Source of the DNA: an uncultured Pseudomonadales bacterium
GTDB lineage: Bacteria > Pseudomonadota > Gammaproteobacteria > Pseudomonadales > IMCC2047
Length of the DNA: 18,407 nucleotides
Direction: 5' to 3'
NCBI GenBank assembly: GCA_947258895.1
Contig: CAMYKE010000006.1
Coordinates: forward strand, 1 to 18,407
Position numbers and translations under genes: made by a program. Shown piece by piece: positions 7,638 to 15,600 of this stretch. Each line of letters starts with the position of its first letter. Positions within the stretch are counted from its first letter, which is position 1. The notes under the pieces are model-generated. The model ran no database searches and was not told the origin of the DNA. It was given only the letters and a program-made list of their open reading frames with translations.

Positions 7638-7700
7638 TATTTTTTTTAGAAATCGGGTCACATGGGGCGTCTTCGCCTGCGGCTGAACGACAATTTTGCG

Positions 7701-7724
7701 CCGTTGAAAGTGCAATTTCAGCGG
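7701..7724. repeat. 9-bp stem hairpin
   Basis: CCGTTGAAA and TTTCAGCGG pair around a 6-nt GTGCAA loop on the plus strand with one T-G pair. No T-tract follows on either strand, so it is not an intrinsic terminator. It may be part of a structured RNA or chance. Confidence 0.35.
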
Positions 7725-7910
7725 GCGAAAGTCCTCTGTGACAGACGTTGCAAACACCAGTTCCAGTCTGCTACATAACATTAACAATCTTCGCTAACTG
7801 CCTATAGAAAATATAAAAAAGGTGCAAGTACCCTCGCGGGAAGCACGCCGGGGCCATCACCCTCTATTCCAAAAGCGGCTAACAAGCGACGGATTTATGA
7901 AAAGAAAATA

Positions 7911-8007
7911 ATTCCCCCCGACCCAATATAACGTTTATCTTGATAGTCATGCTGATGCCTCCCCGTCGTCTATTGAATTCCCCACCAGAGAAAAGTTCCC
8001 CCCACCC
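7911..8007. repeat. Three C-rich degenerate repeats upstream of rmf
   Basis: ATTCCCCCCGACCC (7911-7924), ATTCCCCACC (7977-7986) and GTTCCCCCCACCC (7995-8007) share the pattern (A/G)TTCCCC followed by ACC or GACCC. They lie 60-155 bp before the rmf start, in its probable promoter or leader. Function is unknown. Confidence 0.35.
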
Positions 8008-8066
8008 AAACCCGGAGACTGTTGTTTAGTGTCTCTTCAATCTCGTAAACTTCAAGGATCGTGCCT

Positions 8067-8276
8067 ATGAAATCGCAAAAGCGGGATACCAGCCTGCGTG
8101 CATACAAAAAAGGTTACCAAGCCGGGCTATCCGGTAAATCTAACGAAGCGTGCCCGAACAGCCATGAGCCAGAGCGCCAGCAGTGGATGATCGGATGGCG
8201 TGAGGGCCACCAGGATAACCTGGACGGCCTCACCGGTATCGCCAGCGTACCCAAACTGATTCGAATGACCCACTAG
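8067..8276 (+). CDS. rmf: Ribosome modulation factor (hibernation factor)
   Basis: RMF binds the 30S subunit near the anti-Shine-Dalgarno region in stationary phase or starvation and drives formation of inactive 100S ribosome dimers. The 69-residue protein shows the family pattern: basic start KSQKRD, then AYKKGYQAGLSGKSNEACP and QQWMIGWREG, comparable to RGYQAGIAGRSKEMCP and QWLGGWREA in E. coli. It is about 14 residues longer than E. coli RMF, with an extra C-terminal tail. The ATG at 8067 has AAGGA 8 nt upstream; a GTG two codons earlier is less likely. The gene stands alone and is followed at once by its own terminator. The family is largely restricted to Gammaproteobacteria. Confidence 0.93.
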   Translation: MKSQKRDTSLRAYKKGYQAGLSGKSNEACPNSHEPERQQWMIGWREGHQDNLDGLTGIASVPKLIRMTH

Positions 8277-8281
8277 CCTGA

Positions 8282-9667
<1,386 letters not shown>

Positions 9668-9694
9668 CCGCGTGCCGACTGGAGCCCTGGCAAC

Positions 9695-10543
9695 ATGAAC
9701 CTGAATCGAATAGCGGCAAGCACCTGTTTCGGTGGCCGGCAAATGCGCTTCAACCACACCGCAAGCAGTCTGGACTGCCAGATGACTTTCTCGATTTACC
9801 TGCCGCCGCAAGCCGATCAGCGCGCGGTGCCATTGATCTACTGGTTGTCGGGTTTGACCTGCACCGACGAAAACTTCATGCAAAAAGCAGGCGCGCAGCG
9901 CTATGCCGCCGAACATGGCGTGGCAATTGTTACCCCCGATACCAGTCCGCGCGGCACCGACGTCGCCGCTGACCCGGAGGGCGGCTGGGACTTTGGCCTC
10001 GGCGCCGGCTTTTATCTGAATGCGACGCAACCGCCCTATCGCCAGCACTATCAAATGTACGATTATGTTACGCTGGAACTGCCGCAACTGCTGGCAACAC
10101 ACTTTCCGGTCGACCCGCAGCGCGTCTCGATCATGGGTCACTCCATGGGCGGCCACGGCGCTTTGACGATCGCGCTAAAAAACCCCGACGCATATAAGGC
10201 CGTATCGGCGTTCTCCCCGATCTGCAATCCGTGCAATTGCCCGTGGGGCCAGAAAGCCTTCAGCGGATACCTGGGTGACGATTTGCAGGCCTGGAAGGCG
10301 CATGATGCCTGTGAGCTGATCCGTGGCGGAACCGCAGTCCGGCTGCAGTTACTGGTAGACCAGGGTAGCGCCGACGATTTCCTGGAATCCCAACTGCACA
10401 CCGCCGCCTTGGCGCAGGCATGTGAGGCAACCGGCCTGCCGCTCTCGCTGCGCATGCGAGAGGGGTACGATCATAGCTATTTTTTCATCGCAACCTTTAT
10501 CGGCGAGCATATCGCCTACCATGCCTCCGCCCTCATGAGCTGA
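9695..10543 (+). CDS. fghA: S-formylglutathione hydrolase
   Basis: Esterase-D family serine hydrolase that splits S-formylglutathione into formate and glutathione, the step after FrmA. The 282-residue protein shows an alpha/beta-hydrolase catalytic triad: Ser150 in GHSMGGHGAL, probably Asp227 in DQGSADDFL, and His260 in YDHSYFFI. Family signatures LSGLTCTDENF (51-61), TSPRG (83-87) and SPICNPCNCPWGQKAF (174-189) are intact. The ATG has GGAG 10 nt upstream. It forms an operon with frmA; the symbol frmB is used for the same function in E. coli. Its 3' end overlaps that of pyrD on the other strand by 11 nt. Formate produced here is the substrate of the Fds enzyme encoded about 4.6 kb away. Confidence 0.96.
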   Translation: MNLNRIAASTCFGGRQMRFNHTASSLDCQMTFSIYLPPQADQRAVPLIYWLSGLTCTDENFMQKAGAQRYAAEHGVAIVTPDTSPRGTDVAADPEGGWDFGLGAGFYLNATQPPYRQHYQMYDYVTLELPQLLATHFPVDPQRVSIMGHSMGGHGALTIALKNPDAYKAVSAFSPICNPCNCPWGQKAFSGYLGDDLQAWKAHDACELIRGGTAVRLQLLVDQGSADDFLESQLHTAALAQACEATGLPLSLRMREGYDHSYFFIATFIGEHIAYHASALMS

Positions 10544-11555
10544 CAGGCAACCCCTCGATGATGTCACCAACCAGGCCGGGGCCGCGATAGATAAATCCCG
10601 TATACACCTGTACCAGGCTCGCCCCGGCTGCGAATTTGGCTCGTGCGGATGCCGCATCGGCAATTCCCCCGACACCGATAATGGGTATTTCACCACCCAG
10701 CTCCCGCGCCAGGATAGCGACCGTGCGGGTCGACTGGTCCTGCAACGGCAGGCCGCTGAGGCCGCCCGCTTCCTGCGCAAACGGGGAGTCCTCGACGCCG
10801 GCCCGGGAAATGGTGGTATTGGTGGCGATTACCCCGTCGATCTGATGCTCCAGCAACGCCGCCGCCAGCAGCGCAGCATCATCCCCGGACATATCGGGCG
10901 CAACCTTCACCACGACCGCTTTATAGCGCCCGCAAGCGTCCGCCAGCCGCGCTTGTTCCTGCTTTATTCCGGCCAACAGGGTTTGCAGTGAATCGCCAAA
11001 CTGCAGGTCTCGCAATCCGGGGGTATTGGGCGACGAGATATTCACAGTGATATAGCTCGCATGGGCATACACCTTGCGCATGCAGGTGAGGTAATCCCCC
11101 AGTGCCTGCTCTACCGGGGTATCGAAATTCTTGCCTATGTTGATGCCCAGGATGCCGCCAAAACGACTCCCCCGTACCCGCTCGACCAGATAGTCGACGC
11201 CCTTGTTATTGAACCCCATGCGATTGATGATCGCGCCCTGCCGGGTTAGCCGAAACAGCCGCGGTCCGGGGTTCCCGGGTTGCGGTCGCGGCGTGGTGGT
11301 GCCAATTTCGATAAAGCCAAACCCGAGTGCCGCAAGACCATCGATATAATCGCCGTTTTTATCCAGCCCCGCGGCCACCCCCACCGGATTAGGGAAATCC
11401 AGTCCCAGCACCCGGGTAGGCGCACTCCGCGCCGGGGGCCAGAACAGCCGCGACAGGCCCAGCTTGCCGGAAACGTTAATTGCCCCCAGGCCCACCGCGT
11501 GCGCTGTCTCCGGTGGCAACAGGAACAGCAACTTGTTCAGTAACGGGTAACTCAT
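10533..11555 (-). CDS. pyrD: Dihydroorotate dehydrogenase (quinone), class 2
   Basis: Membrane-associated FMN enzyme of pyrimidine synthesis that oxidises dihydroorotate to orotate and reduces quinone. The 340-residue protein has the class 2 N-terminal amphipathic helical extension (about 1-40), then the TIM barrel: NPVGVAAGLDKNGDYIDGL-type start at 56-73, TTTPRPQPGNP at 86-95, the substrate segment INRMGFNN at 110-117, and catalytic Ser175 in VNISSPNTPGLR. FMN phosphate contacts are in IIGVGGIADAASA. Residue numbering at the active site equals E. coli PyrD. A TATAAT lies about 33 bp upstream. I see no clear Shine-Dalgarno before the ATG. The gene is convergent and overlaps the 3' end of fghA. 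Confidence 0.97.
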   Translation of the reverse strand: MSYPLLNKLLFLLPPETAHAVGLGAINVSGKLGLSRLFWPPARSAPTRVLGLDFPNPVGVAAGLDKNGDYIDGLAALGFGFIEIGTTTPRPQPGNPGPRLFRLTRQGAIINRMGFNNKGVDYLVERVRGSRFGGILGINIGKNFDTPVEQALGDYLTCMRKVYAHASYITVNISSPNTPGLRDLQFGDSLQTLLAGIKQEQARLADACGRYKAVVVKVAPDMSGDDAALLAAALLEHQIDGVIATNTTISRAGVEDSPFAQEAGGLSGLPLQDQSTRTVAILARELGGEIPIIGVGGIADAASARAKFAAGASLVQVYTGFIYRGPGLVGDIIEGLPVSS

Positions 11556-11587
11556 GGGCAGTATTCTGGTGGATTTCAGGATGCGCG

Positions 11588-11593
11588 ATTATA
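11588..11593 (-). promoter_or_regulatory. Likely -10 element of the pyrD promoter
   Basis: A perfect TATAAT on the minus strand between the DUF2835 stop and pyrD, placing transcription start about 25 nt before the ATG. The -35 region is poor. A separate pyrD promoter is expected because pyrD is unrelated in function to the gene upstream. Confidence 0.4.
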
Positions 11594-11608
11594 CGGCATG
11601 TCCGCTCG

Positions 11609-11866
11609 TCATCGGGAGGTGATTTTACGGATCGATTGAAATTTGCGATGCGCATCAAACTCGATTTCGAACCTGCCGGAAATCCCCTCGCGGGTAATAA
11701 AGCGCTGCAGGATATTGCAGGGAAACCGCACCACTTGACCATTCTCGGCCCGGGCTACAACCTCCTTTGCCAGGCCTTGATAGTGGGCCAGCCAGGTTTC
11801 CGCAGGGATATCCAGCTTAATGGTTAGCGAGTGCACGAAATGGTAGCGGCCGTCTTTCTCGATCAC
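11609..11866 (-). CDS. DUF2835 family protein
   Basis: Small conserved gammaproteobacterial protein of unknown function, about 85 residues. The pattern LTIKLDIPAETWLAHYQGLAKEVVAR, then VVRFPCNILQRFITREGISGRFEIEFD (two stretches, roughly 15-40 and 45-72), is the DUF2835 fold as I remember it, with its HYQG and FP(x)3LxxF(I/V)T elements. It has no signal peptide or membrane segment. The start is uncertain: TTG at 11869, GTG at 11866 and GTG at about 11836 all lie in the frame, none has a good Shine-Dalgarno, and the first two sit in the T-tract edge of the exbD terminator. Family alignments would favour a start a few residues before YHFVHS. It precedes pyrD by 53 nt. Confidence 0.78.
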   Translation of the reverse strand: MIEKDGRYHFVHSLTIKLDIPAETWLAHYQGLAKEVVARAENGQVVRFPCNILQRFITREGISGRFEIEFDAHRKFQSIRKITSR

Positions 11867-11902
11867 CAAAACAAAAGGGCACCAGGTAAACCGGGTGCCC
11901 TT
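11867..11902 (-). terminator. Rho-independent terminator of exbD
   Basis: AAGGGCACC and GGTGCCCTT form a perfect 9-bp stem with a 10-nt loop; on the minus strand it runs into TTTTGTTTT. It lies about 75 nt after the exbD stop and ends right at the possible starts of the DUF2835 gene, so that gene depends on read-through or a promoter I cannot see. Confidence 0.75.
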
Positions 11903-11977
11903 ATATTCCTGATTTGCGCGCGTTGCGCTCGCTGCGCCTGACTGAGCGGAAAGGCTCGCAGTAATGCCGCCAGGTAA

Positions 11978-12382
11978 CTACTCTTTCACCAGCGAGACGT
12001 CATATGCGCCGGCTTCGCGCGCCTGGTCGGCAATCCGAACCAGCATGGTCGCCTTGGCTTTCTCCGCGGCCTGAATAATAACGGGAGCATCGGCGGCTTC
12101 CGCCAGTTTACGCTGGATATTGGCCCGTACTGCACGGATATCGATACGCCGCCCCTCCATCATGATCTCGCCATTTTCACCAACCGATACCAAAACGGTT
12201 ACATTTTCCTCGTTCGGTGGTGCATCAGAGGAATCGGGACGATTCAGTTCGATACCCTGTTCCTTTACAAAGGAAGCCGTGACAATGAAAAAGATCAACA
12301 TGATGAACACGACGTCCAGCATCGGGGTTAAATCGATATCACCGCTATCATCCTCGTGCGACTTGAATCTTGCTCTACTCAT
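11978..12382 (-). CDS. exbD: ExbD/TolR-family biopolymer transport protein
   Basis: Proton-channel partner of ExbB that couples the proton gradient to TonB-type energisation of outer-membrane receptors. The 134-residue protein has a short cytoplasmic N-terminus with IDLTPMLD, one membrane helix (about 21-39) carrying the conserved protonatable Asp23, and a periplasmic domain ending YDVSLVKE. The sequence SFVKEQGIELNRPDSS after the helix resembles the ExbD2 branch found with the second TonB system in gammaproteobacteria. AGGA lies about 8 nt before the ATG. No exbB, tonB or tolQ gene is adjacent: the gene has its own leader and terminator and so appears monocistronic, which is unusual for a protein that works only with ExbB. 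Confidence 0.93.
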   Translation of the reverse strand: MSRARFKSHEDDSGDIDLTPMLDVVFIMLIFFIVTASFVKEQGIELNRPDSSDAPPNEENVTVLVSVGENGEIMMEGRRIDIRAVRANIQRKLAEAADAPVIIQAAEKAKATMLVRIADQAREAGAYDVSLVKE

Positions 12383-12523
12383 GAATTATTCCTCGTTCGC
12401 GCCACGCCAATTACCCATGAGGCAACGCCGGCTGGTTTCGAATCTGTTGTAATTTATTTTATCAACTCAAGAGAGTATTGATTGTGGCAGCGCCCTTTGT
12501 ACCTGCCGCGGCACAATACAGTT

Positions 12524-12529
12524 ATTATA
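12524..12529 (-). promoter_or_regulatory. Possible -10 element upstream of exbD
   Basis: A perfect TATAAT on the minus strand in the 244-bp gap between gdhB and exbD, about 140 bp before the exbD ATG. The -35 is weak. The gap is otherwise A/T-rich with no other feature I can name. Confidence 0.3.
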
Positions 12530-12626
12530 GTAGTCTGCTTGCGCTGCCTATCGTATCACTAGAGCGCGCGCGGACAAATACTTATACCAAATTTTTTTAA
12601 GACACTACGCGCACCTGACGGGGTGG

Positions 12627-15600
12627 CTAGCTGCCTGAACTTGCCTTCGCCAATGTCGCAAGCTCCCGCATGGCGACGGAGTACAGCGCCAGATCAGGAT
12701 CCCCGCCTCGCTGAAATTCGGTTTGCAAACTACGCCAGCGTCGCAACGATCCCTCGTAAATGTCAAGCCACTGCGCCATTGCCTCGTCGATATCACCCGG
12801 TTCTTCGGTCTTTCGTTCTACCAGTGACTGGGTCAAGGCGCGGGTTTGGGCGTCCAGCTCATCCCGAAAGGTATCACGTGCCATCTGGTGCCAGTGATTA
12901 TGTATGTCTATCTTGTTGATCTGTTCGCGGAACTGGTCGAGGTTAAGTTCGCTCGAAACCAGCACGAAGGCGCGATACACCCGTTCGATACCAGTGCCAG
13001 TGGCTTCGCTGACTTCTGCAATATCAAGCGCAAAAAAGATCATGCGCGTAATCGCGACCTGCGTCGCCAGCTCGGCGGGTACGTTGGCTTTGGTTAATTT
13101 ATGCTCCATTTCCTGCCAACCGGCCTGCCGGTCCTTAACGTCCGTTCCCGGTATCAGCTCGCGCAAACTGGCCACGCCCGACTGATAACGGGCAATCGTC
13201 TCAGCAACATCGACACCGTCCCCCCGCTGCTTGAGGAACCAGCGCACCGCCTGCTGCATCAAGCGCACAATTTCGGTTAGCATTTCGAGCTGCAGTTTGG
13301 CCGGCACCTGGTTGTCGAGATCCTCGACAGACTCCCAAACCTCCTGTAGACCGAAGATATCCCGCGCCATTACAAAAGCGGCAACTACCTCGCCCAGACT
13401 GGCGCCAGTGAAATCCTGGGTGCGCCACGCGAAGGTGATACCCAGCGTGTTGACGACCTCATTCGCCAACTGGGTCGCAATGATTTCGCGGCGTAACTGG
13501 TGAGCGTAGATTTCATCCTTGAAGCGTTTACGCAAATAAGGCGGGAATGCCGTTTCAATCACCCGACTGAGATAGCTATCTGCGCTCACCGTCGTGTCAA
13601 CAAGGCGCTCTTTCAGGTCGGCTTTGGCGTAGGAAGTCAGCACGGATAACTCCGGCCGAGTCAGACCCTTGCCTGCCTTGATGCGTTCCACCAGTTCTTC
13701 CTCGCCGGGCAAAAACTCCAGTTCCCGATTTAGCTTGCCCTGCGCAACCAGATCGCTCATAAAGCGCCGCTGGTTGCTCACCTTCGTTAGCGCAGCACGC
13801 TCGGCGATACTGATCGCCTGTACCTGTCGATAATTATTCAGCAACACCAAATCAGCCACCTCAGCTGTCATTGTGGACAGGATTCGGTTACGCTGCTTTA
13901 CGGTCAATTTCTCCGCGTCTACCAGGGTATCGAGCAGGATTTTGATGTTCACCTCATGATCCGAGCAGTCAACGCCGGCGGCATTATCGATAAAGTCGGT
14001 ATTGATCGCGCCGCCGTGCAGGGCAAACTCGATGCGCCCCAGTTGCGTTGCACCCAGGTTGCCGCCCTCACCAATGACCTGCGCCTGAACGTCTATGCCG
14101 TTTACGCGAATTGCATCGTTGGCACGGTCACCAACATCCTCGTCAGATTCGGATGTGGCTTTCACGTAGGTACCGATACCGCCGTTCCAGATCAGGTCTA
14201 CCTTCGATTTCAGGATCGTTTGCAGCAGCGCGTTCGGGGTTAACTTGGCGTCTTTGATACCGAAACGCTTCTTCATTTCGGCGCTGATTGGGATCGATTT
14301 CGCGGTACGCTGGAATACTCCCCCGCCCTTTGAGATCAGGTCCTCGTCATACTCCGACCAACCCGACTGGGACGCCTTGAACAGCCGCTGTCGCTCGGCA
14401 AAACTTTTCGCGGGATCGGGATCGGGATCAATGAATATGTGCAGGTGATTGAAGGCTGCCACCAGTTTGATGTGCTCGGATAGCAACATGCCATTGCCAA
14501 ATACATCACCTCCCATGTCGCCGATCCCGACCACTGTAAAGTCGGTTTCCTGGATATTGAGGGCGCGTTCGCGAAAGTGGCGTTGCACTCCCACCCAGCC
14601 GCCGCGCGCTGTGATCCCCATGCCTTTATGGTCATATCCCTGACTACCGCCGGACGCAAATGCATCGCCGAGCCAAAACCCGTAATCCTTGGCCAGGGCG
14701 TTGGATATATCCGAGAACGTTGCCGTACCCTTGTCCGCGGCCACCACCAGATACGGATCGTCTTCGTCATGGCGCACCACGTCAGGGGGTGGGACTACCT
14801 TTTCCTGCTTGAGGTTGTCGCTGATATCCAGCAAACCACTAATAAAAGTCTTGTAACTGCTGATACCTTCCTCCCGGAATGCGCTCCTGTCGCTGATCGC
14901 ACTGGCACGCTTGGCGATGAAACCACCCTTGGCTCCGACCGGTACGATTACCGCATTCTTCACCTGCTGCGCCTTAACCAGCCCCAGCACCTCGGTACGA
15001 TAATCTTCCACCCGGTCCGACCAGCGCAGCCCGCCCCGCGCCACTTTGCCGCCGCGCAAATGAACACCCTCTACTTGCTCCGCATAGACGAAGATCTCGA
15101 ACATCGGTACCGGTAACGGCACCGCAGGAATCAGGCGCGGCGCAAACTTGAAGGACATATACACCTTCGGTTCACCCTGCTGGTCCTTTTGGAAGTAGTT
15201 GGTGCGCAGCATCGCCTTGCACAATTCCAGGTAGCGTCGCAATACCAGGTCCTCGGAAAGGCTGTCGACGCTATCGAGCAGTGCCAGGCACCTGGTTTCA
15301 ATGTCGGCCAGGCGAGTGTCGCGCTGTTTGGCCGAGAGTCCCGAATGCGGGTCAAACTTGGTCTTAAAGTAATCGACGGCAAGGACGGTGTAGTCGATAT
15401 TATTCAGGAAGGTATCGGTCATAAATTCACGGCTAAGGCCCAGCTTGATCTGCTTCAGGTACCTCGCACAGGCACGCACCAGCATCACCTCACGCCAATC
15501 GAGGTCAGCAGCCAGCACCAACCGATTGAAACAATCATTCCCCGCCACACCGTTCCACACCTGCTCAAACGCCTCTGCAAACCGCTCACTGACCTCGCTG

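Larger units (their letters stand above)
7638..8066. other. Intergenic region without a recognisable gene, upstream of rmf
   Basis: About 430 bp with no credible protein. The visible content is a T8 tract (7640-7647), a hairpin at 7701-7724, an A/T-rich stretch around 7770-7820, and C-rich repeats between 7911 and 8007. A 50-70-residue minus-strand frame around 7581-7787 has no ribosome binding site and no family resemblance. The unusual length in front of rmf leaves room for regulatory sites or an unannotated RNA. I could not place a convincing sigma-70 promoter for rmf. Confidence 0.5.

Noticed and set aside
7581..7787. 68-codon minus-strand frame in the moaC-rmf gap
   Set aside because: TTG start (or an ATG two codons later) with no Shine-Dalgarno, no resemblance to a family, and composition typical of noncoding sequence. 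It could still be part of the minus-strand transcript implied by the terminator at 7467.
7820..7862. Possible riboswitch-like fold (GGTG to CACC with internal CCC-TCGC-GGG hairpin)
   Set aside because: Stems are only 3-4 bp and match no class I know; too weak to report.
7255..8066. tmRNA, 6S RNA, SRP RNA or RNase P RNA in the long gap
   Set aside because: None of their conserved segments is visible on either strand.
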